From Myxacorys chilensis ATA2-1-KO14 (GTDB lineage: Bacteria > Cyanobacteriota > Cyanobacteriia > Leptolyngbyales > Leptolyngbyaceae), in the NCBI GenBank assembly GCA_019359275.1, contig JAHHHP010000021.1, forward strand, positions 1-64,000: 64,000 nt of DNA. The letters run 5' to 3'. Of this stretch, positions 36,901 to 45,634 are shown piece by piece (position 1 is the stretch's first letter; each line of letters opens with the position of its first letter). The notes beneath the pieces were generated by a model that was given only the letters and a program-made list of their open reading frames with translations, was not told where the DNA came from and did not search any database. The translations under genes were made by a program, and so were the position numbers.

Positions 36901-37612
36901 AGACGATGACATTCCGCTCAACGCTGGTTGTCTGAAGCCACTAGAGATTGTTGTTCCAGAAGGCTGTATGCTCAATCCACATTATCCTGCTGCGATCGTA
37001 GCCGGAAATGTTGAAACCTCACAAGCCATTACCAATGCCTTGTATGGCGCGTTAGAAATACTATCGGCATCGCAAGGCACAATGAATAATTTTACGTTTG
37101 GCAATCATCAATACCAATACTATGAAACCATCTGTGGTGGCTCTGGTGCGGGTGCTACATTCGATGGAACCGATGCTGTTCAAACTCACATGACCAATTC
37201 TCGCTTAACTGACCCCGAAGTTCTAGAATGGCGATTTCCTGTCCTGCTAGAGCGCTTCTCGATCCGGGCTAACAGTGGAGGAAAGGGTTTCCATGCGGGC
37301 GGAAATGGTGTGATTCGTCAAATTCAGTTTCGCGCCGCTATGACTGCCGCTATTTTGTCGGGTCATCGCGTTGTGCCTCCGTTTGGACTGCACGGAGGCA
37401 ACTCTGGAGAAGTGGGGCGAAACTATCTTCGGCGCAATTCTAGCGATCGCGCCGAAAATTCTATTGAATCACTCGATGGTAAAGCACAAGTGCAAGTGCA
37501 TCCAGGAGATGTGCTGGTGATTGAAACACCTGGAGGGGGCGGATATGGCAAACCTCGTCCGCTACCCTCACTGCCTTCTAAAGAGGCTCGATCTAACGAG
37601 TTTCGTAGCTAG
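33911..37612 (+). CDS. oplAH: 5-oxoprolinase / hydantoinase A-B fusion (OplAH type)
   Basis: A 1233-residue cytosolic enzyme. Residues ~1-690 form the HyuA-type ATPase half: [71 protein letters not shown]. Residues ~700-1225 form the HyuB half: [70 protein letters not shown]. Fused proteins of this length are usually ATP-dependent 5-oxoprolinases, which hydrolyse 5-oxoproline to glutamate. N-methylhydantoinases are the alternative. The last ~20 bases overlap the convergent gene at 37593. An AGGTGA site precedes the start. No link to the ccm genes upstream is evident. Confidence 0.88.
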   Translation: MSRWQFWVDRGGTFTDIVARKPDGSLVIHKLLSENPERYADAPLQGIRELLGIASDHPIPSGQIEAIKMGTTVATNALLERKGDRTLLIITNGFRDALRIGYQNRPNIFAREIVLPEMLYEQVIEVEERYSAQGEELLPISSDAEARLTLALQAAFDSGIRSCAIAFLHGYRYPQHEQQVAAIAHQIGFTQVSVSHQVSPLMKLISRGDTTVVDAYLSPILRRYVNRIFNELDQTATARPRLLFMQSNGGLTDAQFFQGKDSILSGPAGGIVGAAQTSDRAGFRKIITFDMGGTSTDVAHYNGDYERTFETEVAGVRVRSPMMAIHTVAAGGGSIVRFDGARYRVGPESAGANPGPACYRKGGPLTVTDCNVLLGRVQPEFFPNVFGATGDLPIDSEIVQEKFIELAAEIAAATGKSVLPEDVAQGFLAIAVEKMASAIKKISVQRGYDITEYTLCCFGGAGGQHACAIAQTLGISQIFLHPYAGVLSAYGMGLADQRVLRERAIEKDLSDTVMIDLEHAIAQLVEDAETELNQQGATTTEVIRRAHLRYAGTDSALIVKMNGLDEMIHRFEESHQQRFGFISPNKKLIVEAISTEVISTTALPTEPDISTPRIGLLEPIATVQAYIGNCWQPTPIFRREDLRPGDRISSPAILIESTGTNVIESGWEAVMNDGHLVLRKTHTSTQSPILRSSLHTPDPVFLEIFNHLFMAIAQQMGVTLQNTSSSVNIKERLDFSCAIFDRQGQLVANAPHIPVHLGSMSESVSSLIHDYSNAFKSGDVYVSNNPYNGGTHLPDITVITPVFAKSNATVFSATPLFFVASRGHHADVGGITPGSMPPNSTALDQEGVLINNIRLVEQGEFQEQDILDRLTNHSYPARNPAQNIADLKAQIAANERGVHELQSMVAHFGLETVQAYMQYVQNNAEAAVRQVIDALKNGSFTYKMDDGSQIQVAVSIDSTHRTAKIDFTGTSPQQPNNFNAPLAVCKAAVLYVFRTLVDDDIPLNAGCLKPLEIVVPEGCMLNPHYPAAIVAGNVETSQAITNALYGALEILSASQGTMNNFTFGNHQYQYYETICGGSGAGATFDGTDAVQTHMTNSRLTDPEVLEWRFPVLLERFSIRANSGGKGFHAGGNGVIRQIQFRAAMTAAILSGHRVVPPFGLHGGNSGEVGRNYLRRNSSDRAENSIESLDGKAQVQVHPGDVLVIETPGGGGYGKPRPLPSLPSKEARSNEFRS

Positions 37613-37928
37613 GAAGTGGACGACTGGTTCTGCCAGGGTCAGAGGCATCCCGTCTGCGCGAGTGCGAATCGCCTCGACGCTGAGGACGAGCGCGATGGGA
37701 CGAACGACCCGATCCATCCCCGTCTTCGGTCGATGCATCACTGATTGGATCAGGGCGGGATGCGGTCAGCATAAACACCCGTCGCCCATCATTAATGCGG
37801 TAAAGATCTTCGGCAGTACAGACTAGTCCGGTTGCTTGTAGCGCTTCAATTCGTTCATCTCGCTTCTTTCGTGCAGTCTCTGGGTCGTCCCAGTCGAGTT
37901 CTGCAAATACTTCTTTGATCGGAGTCAT
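37593..37928 (-). CDS. conserved hypothetical protein with Arg-rich tail
   Basis: A 111-residue protein. Residues 1-60 look like a folded domain ([51 protein letters not shown]). The C-terminal 50 residues are a disordered Arg/Ser/Asp-rich tail ([20 protein letters not shown]) that could bind nucleic acid. The 3' end overlaps oplAH by about 20 bases in convergent orientation. I do not recognise the family. The ATG at 37928 is the only good start. The basic tail may be partly an effect of reading the reverse of the oplAH end and following DNA. Confidence 0.6.
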   Translation of the reverse strand: MTPIKEVFAELDWDDPETARKKRDERIEALQATGLVCTAEDLYRINDGRRVFMLTASRPDPISDASTEDGDGSGRSSHRARPQRRGDSHSRRRDASDPGRTSRPLPSYETR

Positions 37929-38732
37929 TGCGTTTATCTATTGATTTTGATTTGTCTACTTAAAGTGCTACTTCTTAGCGTAGCGTGCTTTCAGGACAGA
38001 TTTTATTCCTTAAAAGGCGATATGAAGCTTTAATTGCAAACAGCATATTGAGAAGCAAGTGCAAATTGATACAGGCACAGTTACTAAATTGTCATGAAGT
38101 GAGTTGCTCAAATTCGGCTTAATCACTTAAGAGCAATTCAGTTTCATAGATATCTTTATTCTACGCAATTAAAAATAACGAATAGTTCCGCGCCAAGAAT
38201 CGTTTCATCCGCGACACGTATGCCTTTGCTAGTTGTGTAGACGGTTTTCAGCTCACAAGGTTCCGTAAACCATAAATAAAATCTGGAGTGAGAAGAAAAT
38301 CTTTTATAGAACAGGGCTTGAATAAATAGGAGTGTCCACAAATAGAAGTAGCACACCCTGCTGTTGTGAGGCTTTACTTTCCTTTTACATTAGCCCCGTG
38401 CATCCACCGCTTCAATTTACACAAATCAGGTTTCAGTAGTACGCGTCTGATCAATAGGGTGTGATCGTTTCAAAGGCGTGTTCCAACCGCAATCGTAGGA
38501 TATCGCAATCAAGACATCGCAATTAAAACTTAGTGTGTTGCGCTCATCACGCCATTGTCGCGTTTTCGACGTAACAAAGTTTTCGTTCAATTTTTTCCAT
38601 TTCTTCTAAACTAGCAACTTTTCTGCTGAGTCATTTGGCTGATTACACGAGTAATGGGTCAGACGTGATTCAGTGAGAGAACTTCATGCTCCTCAAGGTG
38701 CTCTACCCCGGTATTTCATACAAGGAGTCTTT
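37929..38732. other. 804-base region without a supported gene
   Basis: Contains a stem TGAGTTGCTC (38100-38109) with GAGCAATTCA (38131-38140), nine of ten pairs. It also has a 66-codon minus frame at 38156-38356 (ending VADETILGAELFVIFNCVE) whose second half looks protein-like; it may be a gene fragment, but nothing supports its start. The last 200 bases are the leader of the beta-helix gene and end in AAGGAG (38722-38727). Confidence 0.35.
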
Positions 38733-40157
38733 ATGATGTTATCTACTCAGTCTTCTCAACCTCTCAATACGAATGTGATCGATTATTCGGCAAATGCTCT
38801 GCCTAAGTCAGAGTTGTCCACCTCTAGAACGGCAGCGCTTTCCTCTGCTCTACCTGTATCGAGCAGTTCTGCGCCTTCTTATTTTGTTGCCACCAATGGC
38901 AGTGATCAGAATGCAGGCACGATCGATAAACCTCTAAAAACGGTTCAAGCGGCGGTTGGTAAGATTGTTGATGGCAAAGGCGGCAACATTTTCTTGCGGG
39001 GCGGAACGCATACGCTGAACGACACGATCTGGGTTGGAGACTACAACGATGGGTCTGCAAGTTCTCGTTTGGTGATTCGCCCGTACCAAGATGAAAAGGC
39101 AATTTTAGATGGTCAAAACCGCGACATTGTGGGAGTTTCAGTCGGAGGACAGTATGTTGATGTTGCAGGGCTAGAAATCCGCAACACCAAAATGGGTGTA
39201 ATCTCGTGGGGAGGGCGTCATCTCGGTATTCTCAATAACACCATTCACGATACAAACGATACGGGAATTGCCAGCTACGCGCCCAAAGTGTTTGGGTCAG
39301 CAGATGTGCGGGTAGATGGAAATGTTGTTTACCACACCAATCTCAAGAATAGCCATCGCGGGGATAGCGGCAATTGGGGGTCAGGCATTACGATGTCTCG
39401 CACCGATGGAGCTGTAGTGACCAACAATCAGGTCTATGAAAATTATGGAGAAGGAATCACAGGGACTCTTTCTAATAATGTGAGAATTGCAAATAATGTA
39501 GTTCACGACAATTACAGCGTCGAACTGTATTTAGACAATGCTACAAACTCTGTTGTAGAGAATAACTTTGTCTACAACAGTGGCAACGCAACTTACTTCC
39601 GTAAATCATCTGGAATTCCTCAGCCTGCATCTGGAATTCGGATGGCAAACGAAGACTATGGCAGTGATTCAAATCCATCCGATCGCAACATTGTACGCAA
39701 CAACATCGTATCTGGCACATTAGCAGGATTTGAATATGCCAACTACGGTAAAGGCGGCGGTATGAAAAATTCGCAAATTGTCAACAACACCTTCTATGGA
39801 GGAACGGAAACAATGCTGAGAATTTCTAGTGGGAGCCACCAAAATACTGCGATCGCAAACAACATTTTCTACCAAACCAAAGGTAAACCGATGGCAGATA
39901 TGCAGCCGAGTTCTGGGGTAGCGCTCGATCACAATTTGTGGTTTGGCGGTGCGGCAGGCAAAGCGGCAAGTTCTAGCGATATCAATGGCGATCCAATGTT
40001 GGTCAAGGCAGGCGGGTTTCAAGCGGTAGACTACAAGGTGCAGAACGGATCGGCTGCGATCGACAAGGGCGCAGCGCGGAGCGATGTGACGACCGATTTC
40101 TTTGGTGAACGCCGCCCAGTCAATAAAATGGAGATTGGCGCGGATGAGTTTAACTAA
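38733..40157 (+). CDS. right-handed parallel beta-helix protein
   Basis: The 474-residue product starts at ATG 38733, chosen because AAGGAG sits five bases upstream; a GTG at 38673 opens the same frame. Residues ~1-45 are a Ser/Thr-rich leader without an obvious Sec signal. Then YFVATNGSDQNAGTIDKPLK opens a DUF1565/pectate-lyase-like fold, followed by many beta-helix rungs (VVTNNQVYENYGEGI, VRIANNVVHDNYSVELYLDN, SVVENNFVYNSGN, DRNIVRNNIVSGTL). It ends with a conserved cap, GERRPVNKMEIGADEF. Such proteins bind, cleave or epimerise polysaccharides, or act at the cell surface. Catalytic residues cannot be assigned. A glycan-active, possibly exported role is inferred. Confidence 0.85.
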   Translation: MMLSTQSSQPLNTNVIDYSANALPKSELSTSRTAALSSALPVSSSSAPSYFVATNGSDQNAGTIDKPLKTVQAAVGKIVDGKGGNIFLRGGTHTLNDTIWVGDYNDGSASSRLVIRPYQDEKAILDGQNRDIVGVSVGGQYVDVAGLEIRNTKMGVISWGGRHLGILNNTIHDTNDTGIASYAPKVFGSADVRVDGNVVYHTNLKNSHRGDSGNWGSGITMSRTDGAVVTNNQVYENYGEGITGTLSNNVRIANNVVHDNYSVELYLDNATNSVVENNFVYNSGNATYFRKSSGIPQPASGIRMANEDYGSDSNPSDRNIVRNNIVSGTLAGFEYANYGKGGGMKNSQIVNNTFYGGTETMLRISSGSHQNTAIANNIFYQTKGKPMADMQPSSGVALDHNLWFGGAAGKAASSSDINGDPMLVKAGGFQAVDYKVQNGSAAIDKGAARSDVTTDFFGERRPVNKMEIGADEFN

Positions 40158-40221
40158 ACGCCAGAGGTACTGCGTTTTTTAGAAATCGTAGCGAAGCCAG
40201 ATTTCACGAACCATAGGAGCA

Positions 40222-40258
40222 GCGCTGCCTATTCTCTTAACTGAGGTCAGGGCAGCGC
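40222..40258. other. hairpin between beta-helix and orthocaspase genes
   Basis: GCGCTGCC (40222-40229) and GGCAGCGC (40251-40258) pair perfectly with a 21-base loop. It lies between two convergent genes, so a transcription-end role is plausible, but there is no T-run on the 3' side of either strand. Confidence 0.4.
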
Positions 40259-40275
40259 CAAACAAAAAACTATTT

Positions 40276-43200
40276 CTATTCAGAGCAAGTCCTATCAACT
40301 TCGCGAATCGTTTGTGATGGCAAATCGCTTTCAGAAATATCTTGAGGAGATTGACGTAACTGATTGCATCCTTGCTTCATTAGATTTGTTAAGTTCAGAT
40401 CCCAAACGATCAGACCATTGCGATCGCTAACGCTGGTCAGAGCTGCTCCCTTGGCATCAAATGAAAGGCTCTCTACTGGGTCTTGATGTCCAAACAACGT
40501 TTTGATCACGGCTCCACTGCTTAAATTCCAAAGTTTGATCGTTTTATCCTGGCTGCCTGATGCGAGAATCTGTCCGTCAGCATTGAAGCCTATGCTAGAC
40601 ACAGGCTGGCTATGCCCAGTTAGTGTCAGATAGGGACTCGCCTCGCGTTCAGGTTTGCCATCACTAACCGTCCAAAGTTTAATTGTTTTATCCCACCCTG
40701 CCGACGCGATCGCTTTTCCATCAGGACTAAACCTCACACCTGTAATTCCCTGAAATTTAGTAGGATCAGGCGATTCGTTATGGTGTCCCAGCAGAATGGG
40801 CTGATTGCTCTCTGGATACCATAAGCGGAGGGTATTGTCGCTGCTTCCAGTCGCCAGAATTCGACCGTCTGAGCTGAAATCAATTGCACTAATGGCGGCT
40901 TCGCCTGCTTTCAAAGTTTCTACTAAGTCACCTTTAGGAATTGTCCAAAGTTTGATGGTCTGATCGGCGCTGCCCGACGCAAGAACACCTCCATCCGAGC
41001 GAAAGCGAATTGCTGTCACGCGATCGCTATGTCCGGGTAGCGTTTTAACTAGTATTCCTTTTTCGATATTCCAAAGTTTAATGGTTTTGTCTGCGCTGGC
41101 AGAAGCTAACAAGTTTCCATCAGGACTAAATTGGAGTTGCGTAACCGCGGCGCTGTGCCCGCTCAAGGTAGTTGCTGATTTCCAATTGCCGTCGTCGCCT
41201 TTGTTCCAAAGCGTTATAGCTCCCTCAGGACTGGCAGTAGCAAGCTGTTGTCTGTCAGAACTGTGTGCGATCGCGACGGTAGGCTGGCCGAGTTGGGAAG
41301 GAGTTTGAGAACGGAGGATGGCTTGTTGGAGTGTTGCGATCGCGCTAATTTTTGCGGGTTCCGGCAAGAAATTCCAAGGCCGATCGATCTGTTGCAAGCG
41401 ATGTCCCATTTGTAGGGCAACGACTAAGGCCGCCTGTGATTGATTGGCAGATGAAAGCTTTTCTGAAGTAGCAGATAGCGCTCTAATATCACGTAGTTGG
41501 GCGTTGCGCTGCTGATAGAAAGAAGATGCAGCCATTCCACACGCTAGCAGTCCAGATCCAGCCAAGGCAAAGACAATGATTTTGCGGGCTTGGGGACTAT
41601 GTTGTTGCTCAACAAAGCGGTGCGTGAATCGCTCAGCAGATTGTTTCAATCCGCCAACGGCTGTAGCGCTATGTTGACTGGTATCCGAGGCGAACCGCTT
41701 TAAGCCATTTTTTATGTTGGATGCTTTCTGAGTGCGTTGACGCCGACGTTGTTCTTTAGCAGCTTTTTGATGACGTTCGGCTTCTTCCTGCTCACGCTGG
41801 CGCTGTTCAAACAGTTGTTCGGCTTCTTCCCGTTGACGCTGTTCTTCAGCTGCTTTTTGCAATTGCAGTTGACGTTCAGTTTCTTCGCGCTGGCGCTGTT
41901 CTTCAGCCGCTTTTTGCAGTTGTAATCGTTCGGTTTCTTCGCGCTGACGTTGTTCGCGTTGCAGCCGTTCGGTTTCTTCGCGTTGACGCTGTTCTTCAGC
42001 TGCTTTTTGCAGTTGTAATCGTTCGGTTTCTTCGCGCTGATGTTGTTTGAGTTGTAGCCGTTTCGCTTCTTCCTGCTCACGCTGGCGCTGTTCTTCAGCT
42101 GCTTTTTGAAGTCGAAGTCGTTCAGCTTCTTCCTGCTCACGCAGCCGCTGCTGTTCAAGTTGCAAACGTTGACGTTCGGCTTCTTCCCGTTGATGCTGTT
42201 CTTTAGCCGCTTTTTGCAGTTGTAATCGTTCAGCTTCTTCCTGTTCGTGCAGACGCTGTTGTTCGAGTCGAAGTCGTTCAGTTTCTTCACGCTGGCGCTG
42301 TTCTTCAGCTGCTTTTTGCAATTGCAGTTGACGTTCAGCTTCTTCCTGCTCGCGTAGACGCTGTTGTTCGAGCTTTAGTCGTTCAGCTTCTTCCTGTTCG
42401 CGCTGGCGCTGTTCTTCAGCCGCTTTTTGAAGTCGGAGTCGTTTGGTTTCTTCGCGTTGATGCTGTTCAAATCGGAGTCGTTCAGCTTCTTGTTGCTCAC
42501 GCAGACGCTGTTGTTCAAGTTGTAGTCGTTCAGTTTCTTCGCGTTGACGTTGTTCTTCAGCCGCTCTTTGCAATTGCAGTTGACGTTCAGCTTCTTGTTG
42601 CTCACACAGACGCTGTTGTTCAAGTTGTAGTCGTTCAGTTTCTTCGCGCTGACGTTGTTCTTCAGCCGCTCTTTGCAATTGCAGACGGCGTTCAGTTTCT
42701 TGACGCTGTTGTTCGAGTTTTAATCGTTCAGCTTCTTCCTGCTCGCGCAGACGCTGTTGTTCAAGTTGCAAACGCTGGCGCTCGGCTTCTTCACGTTGAC
42801 GTTGTTCTTCAGCCGCTCTTTGCAACTGCAGTTGACGTTCGGCTTCTTCGCGTTGATGCTGTTCAAGTCGAAGTCTTTCGGCTTCTTCCCGTTCGCGTTG
42901 ACGTTGTTGTTCAACCGCTTTTTGCAATTGCAGTTGACGTTCGGTTTCTTCGCGCTGACGTTGCTCAAGTGGACTATCTACCGAATTCCGCGATGAGGGT
43001 GTGAGCTTGTCAGAAATTGAAGCGCTAGGCTCTTGCACTACAGGCGCTGCGATCGCTTGGATCAAACTTTGGGGAAGCGGAGACTCAACAATGTCTGGCT
43101 GAAAGGGCTTGATCGAATCTTGTGTTATCAGCTTGAGTTGATTATTTGATGCAGCGTTAGATCCGCCCTCAGCTGTAGGTGCTGACCTTTCTGCTAACGC

Positions 43201-44112
43201 AACTCCTAAAATTGTCTTTTCACTACTTTTAACAACTCTTTTAGGCTTCTGCAATGTGTATTCGAGCTGTTGATCTTCCCAATCTTGTTTATGCTGATTA
43301 ACGAATCGTATTTTTTGATTTCGTTGGTTGACGTATTGCAGCGTGTGGTTATAGACATAATCGCACAATCCATCAGTGTCAATTATGCCTTGAGCATTAG
43401 CCGCTTCTCCCTGTAAGCCTTGTACTAGATAATGGGTGAATACGCCATGTCCTAGTTCTGGGAATTTCCAGGATTGTTGAGAATTATCGCACGATAGAAG
43501 CGCATCGAATCCTGGATGTTGAGCAGCGCGTTGGCGGAGGATTTCAATCAGTTGTGCGGTCGAATCGTCTAACCGATCTAACATCTGATGGTTTGAGCCA
43601 TCGTGTCTCACGTTGTCGCTGTGACATGTATCAAGCCAAACGACTTGTTGTTTGGCTTTGCAGTTGCCGAGCGCCCCTAAAAGAGCGATCGCGCTCATTC
43701 CTGTTTTTAGCAACGCATCTTTTTGAGTATCGGCGAGACAAAAAACGGCTTGCTGCAATCGCGGCTCTAATGCGCCGTGCCCACAGAAATAAAACAAAAC
43801 CGTGTCTTGAGTTTGAGCATATTCCGCGATTTCCTGAAGGCTCTCACGCACAGCACTTAGCGTTGGTGCCCGAGACGCCAGATCATGGTGAATGGCGATC
43901 GTACGTTCTGGAAAACTCCGAGTGGCTTGGGTGAGTGCGTAGGCCAAGCTTTGACAGTCGATCGCGGCATAGGGTAACGAGGGGAGCCGAGGATCGTCAT
44001 AGTGATGGACGCTCACCAGGAGTATCCAAAGTTTGGCTTGTCCACCTTTGAGCGCGCTTAGCGCAGAGCGCAACTCCGAAGGAATCTCAGAACGACTAGG
44101 GGTGCGAGGCAT
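40276..44112 (-). CDS. orthocaspase with long repetitive coiled coil, membrane anchor and WD40 propeller
   Basis: The product is 1278 residues from the ATG at 44112; a TTG at 44223 would add 37. Residues ~25-250 are a caspase-like (C14) domain with the dyad His112 in LFYFCGHGAL and Cys163 in VVWLDTCHSDN, so it should be an active orthocaspase cleaving after basic residues. Residues ~381-794 are an extraordinarily regular E/R/Q-rich coiled coil built of near-identical DNA repeats. A single transmembrane helix follows near 837-857 (IIVFALAGSGLLACGMAASS). Then come a helical STAND-like linker and seven WD40 blades (~935-1240), each ending in IKLWN/IVWD-type motifs. The Cys-containing C-terminus resembles that of cyanobacterial WD40 signalling proteins. 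Inferred role: a membrane-bound protease scaffold for stress or death signalling. Stands alone. Confidence 0.9.
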   Translation of the reverse strand: MPRTPSRSEIPSELRSALSALKGGQAKLWILLVSVHHYDDPRLPSLPYAAIDCQSLAYALTQATRSFPERTIAIHHDLASRAPTLSAVRESLQEIAEYAQTQDTVLFYFCGHGALEPRLQQAVFCLADTQKDALLKTGMSAIALLGALGNCKAKQQVVWLDTCHSDNVRHDGSNHQMLDRLDDSTAQLIEILRQRAAQHPGFDALLSCDNSQQSWKFPELGHGVFTHYLVQGLQGEAANAQGIIDTDGLCDYVYNHTLQYVNQRNQKIRFVNQHKQDWEDQQLEYTLQKPKRVVKSSEKTILGVALAERSAPTAEGGSNAASNNQLKLITQDSIKPFQPDIVESPLPQSLIQAIAAPVVQEPSASISDKLTPSSRNSVDSPLEQRQREETERQLQLQKAVEQQRQREREEAERLRLEQHQREEAERQLQLQRAAEEQRQREEAERQRLQLEQQRLREQEEAERLKLEQQRQETERRLQLQRAAEEQRQREETERLQLEQQRLCEQQEAERQLQLQRAAEEQRQREETERLQLEQQRLREQQEAERLRFEQHQREETKRLRLQKAAEEQRQREQEEAERLKLEQQRLREQEEAERQLQLQKAAEEQRQREETERLRLEQQRLHEQEEAERLQLQKAAKEQHQREEAERQRLQLEQQRLREQEEAERLRLQKAAEEQRQREQEEAKRLQLKQHQREETERLQLQKAAEEQRQREETERLQREQRQREETERLQLQKAAEEQRQREETERQLQLQKAAEEQRQREEAEQLFEQRQREQEEAERHQKAAKEQRRRQRTQKASNIKNGLKRFASDTSQHSATAVGGLKQSAERFTHRFVEQQHSPQARKIIVFALAGSGLLACGMAASSFYQQRNAQLRDIRALSATSEKLSSANQSQAALVVALQMGHRLQQIDRPWNFLPEPAKISAIATLQQAILRSQTPSQLGQPTVAIAHSSDRQQLATASPEGAITLWNKGDDGNWKSATTLSGHSAAVTQLQFSPDGNLLASASADKTIKLWNIEKGILVKTLPGHSDRVTAIRFRSDGGVLASGSADQTIKLWTIPKGDLVETLKAGEAAISAIDFSSDGRILATGSSDNTLRLWYPESNQPILLGHHNESPDPTKFQGITGVRFSPDGKAIASAGWDKTIKLWTVSDGKPEREASPYLTLTGHSQPVSSIGFNADGQILASGSQDKTIKLWNLSSGAVIKTLFGHQDPVESLSFDAKGAALTSVSDRNGLIVWDLNLTNLMKQGCNQLRQSPQDISESDLPSQTIREVDRTCSE
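41730..42970 (-). repeat. degenerate tandem-repeat tract coding the coiled coil
   Basis: About 1.2 kb of related units built from words such as GCTTCTTC, TTCTTCAGC, CGCTGTTGTTC and TTTTTGCAATTG, with unit lengths in multiples of three (codons for REEAERLQLQKAAEEQRQ-type repeats). Identity between units is high enough for slip or recombination, so length is probably variable between strains. It creates long low-complexity open frames in other phases that are not genes. Confidence 0.85.
44052..44086. repeat. palindromic-element copy at the orthocaspase 5' end
   Basis: GCGCGCTTAGCGCAGAGCGC followed by AACTCCGAAGGAATC. It matches the GCGCAACTCCRAAGGRA module of the copies at 12204 and 44961, and encodes residues ~8-20 of the orthocaspase in frame (SELRSALSAL). 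Confidence 0.6.
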
Positions 44113-44271
44113 GGCTAAGAGTGATGGGTCGTGGAACTGCTGAGCGCATTCCCAGTGTATTGTGTTACAGCTATATCTACCTTTGATCAGGACATTATGC
44201 GCCTGTAGCCATTGGTTTTTCAACCGTTAATTCCGTATCTTTACAGTTGTGACACAGTTGTGACATCAATA

Positions 44272-44308
44272 GCTAAAGTCCACATGAGGGGCTAAAGTCC
44301 AGATGAGG
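44272..44308 (+). repeat. 18-bp tandem duplication spanning the aminotransferase start
   Basis: GCTAAAGTCCACATGAGG (44272-44289) and GCTAAAGTCCAGATGAGG (44291-44308) differ at one base. The second copy contains the start codon at 44303. The first copy's ATG (44284) opens only ATG-AGG-GGC-TAA. Just upstream ACAGTTGTGAC is also repeated (about 44243-44263). Confidence 0.75.
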
Positions 44309-45502
44309 AAGAACACGATGCAGGAAAGGCAAGCTTTGCGGATGCAGTCCGTGCAATTGCCGATGATTCCGATTGTCGGCGAACTGATTCGTCAGCATGA
44401 GGGGACAATTTCTCTTGGTCAAGGCGTTGTGGGCTACCCACCGCCCCCTCAAGCGATCGCGCAAATCAGCGAGTTTCTGAGTCAGCCCAACAATCACAAA
44501 TATCAAGCGGTAGAAGGAATTGCCGCCCTGCGATCGCGGATTGCCCAAAAGCTCCAGGCCGAAAATGGCATGGATGTTTCTGCAAGTCAAATTGTCGTCA
44601 CTGCAGGCAGCAATATGGGCTTTCTGAATGCGATTCTGGCGATTACCGATCCAGGTGACGAAGTGATTTTGCAGGCTCCCTATTATTTCAATCATGAAAT
44701 GGCAATCACGATCGCAAGTTGTCAGGCGATCATTGTTCCAACAGATGAAAATTATCAACTGGACTGCGATCGCATCCGGGCAGCAATCACCGAGAAGACG
44801 CGAGCGATCGTCACGGTTTCGCCCAACAATCCAACAGGTGTTGTCTATCCAGAAATCGATCTGCGGGCTGTGAATCAACTATGCCAACAGCACGGTCTTT
44901 ATCACATCAGCGACGAAGCTTACGAATACTTTACCTATGGCGTGCCTCACTTTTCGCCCGGATCGATTAGCGCCGAGCGCAACTCCAAAGGGACTGCGGC
45001 AGGTCGTGATCACACGATTTCTCTGTTTAGCCTTTCCAAAGCCTACGGATTTGCAAGCTGGCGCATTGGCTACATGGTCGTTCCGGCCAATCTGCTGGAA
45101 TCGCTGCAAAAAATTCAGGATACGAATGTGATTTGTCCTGCGGTAGTGTCTCAATATGCCGCGATCGGCGCGTTAGACGCTGGAAAAGCCTACTGTCAAA
45201 AACAGATTGCCGCGATCGCAGAAGTGAGAGAACTCGTGTTGCACGAACTCAGTTCTATCTCTCACCTCTGCACTGTTCCGCCTGCGAATGGCGCATTTTA
45301 TTTTTTGCTCAATGTTCACACGGATCAAACCTCAATGGAGGTGGTAGAACGGCTGATTCGTGAGTATCGCGTCGCGGTGCTACCAGGATCGACGTTTGGG
45401 TTAGAGACAGGTTGTTATTTGCGAGTGGCGTATGGTGCGTTGGATCGAGAAACTGCGATCGCGGGCATCGGACGATTAATTAACGGATTGAAACATATTT
45501 AG
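44303..45502 (+). CDS. class I/II PLP-dependent aminotransferase
   Basis: A 399-residue fold-type I aminotransferase (cytosolic). Landmarks are ISLGQGVVGYPPPPQA near the N-terminus, VTAGSNMGFLNAILAITDPG, VSPNNPTGVVYPE (Asn-Pro cofactor site), ISDEAYEYFTYG (Asp and Tyr of the PLP ring) and SLSKAYGFASWRIGYM with the Schiff-base Lys. LRVAYGALDRE carries the substrate-carboxylate Arg. Aspartate, aromatic or branched-chain amino acids are all possible substrates. Residues ~220-231 (SAERNSKGTAAG), between the Asp/Tyr motif and the catalytic Lys, are encoded by a palindromic element and look inserted relative to the family. A later start (ATG 44318) is possible. Confidence 0.9.
   Translation: MRKNTMQERQALRMQSVQLPMIPIVGELIRQHEGTISLGQGVVGYPPPPQAIAQISEFLSQPNNHKYQAVEGIAALRSRIAQKLQAENGMDVSASQIVVTAGSNMGFLNAILAITDPGDEVILQAPYYFNHEMAITIASCQAIIVPTDENYQLDCDRIRAAITEKTRAIVTVSPNNPTGVVYPEIDLRAVNQLCQQHGLYHISDEAYEYFTYGVPHFSPGSISAERNSKGTAAGRDHTISLFSLSKAYGFASWRIGYMVVPANLLESLQKIQDTNVICPAVVSQYAAIGALDAGKAYCQKQIAAIAEVRELVLHELSSISHLCTVPPANGAFYFLLNVHTDQTSMEVVERLIREYRVAVLPGSTFGLETGCYLRVAYGALDRETAIAGIGRLINGLKHI
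44961..44993. repeat. palindromic-element copy inside the aminotransferase
   Basis: GATCGATTAGCGCCGAGCGC followed by AACTCCAAAGGGA, close to the copies at 12204 and 44052. It is translated in frame in a surface-loop position just before the catalytic Lys segment. Confidence 0.6.
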
Positions 45503-45563
45503 ACGATCGCAAATTTGACACCTGTCCTATTTGGCAACGGATTTGATGGCGGATTGGATAACA

Positions 45564-45620
45564 ATTGGATAACAGATGTGACGGACGAAATCAGTCTATC
45601 CGCTACATCTGTTACCCAAT
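45564..45620. terminator. hairpin between convergent aminotransferase and phosphate-transporter genes
   Basis: ATTGGATAACAGATGT (45564-45579) and ACATCTGTTACCCAAT (45605-45620) pair at 15 of 16 positions with a 25-base loop. No T-run, but its position fits a shared transcription end. A sequence with shared words (GCAGATGTAACAGATGA ... ATCCGCTAC) lies at 50030-50095 next to another gene end. Confidence 0.5.
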
Positions 45621-45634
45621 CCGCTGCCACCAGA

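Noticed and set aside
38156..38356. 66-residue minus-strand frame
   Set aside because: The C-terminal half looks protein-like, but no start signal or family is evident; kept only as a note in the spacer entry.
41712..42968. Long low-complexity open frames (Asn/Lys/Ser-rich) on the minus strand and Phe/Leu-rich on the plus strand
   Set aside because: They are other reading phases of the repetitive coiled-coil region of the orthocaspase and have no gene-like start or composition.
41730..42970. CRISPR-like array
   Set aside because: The repeats are directly adjacent, coding, in multiples of three and without unique spacers.
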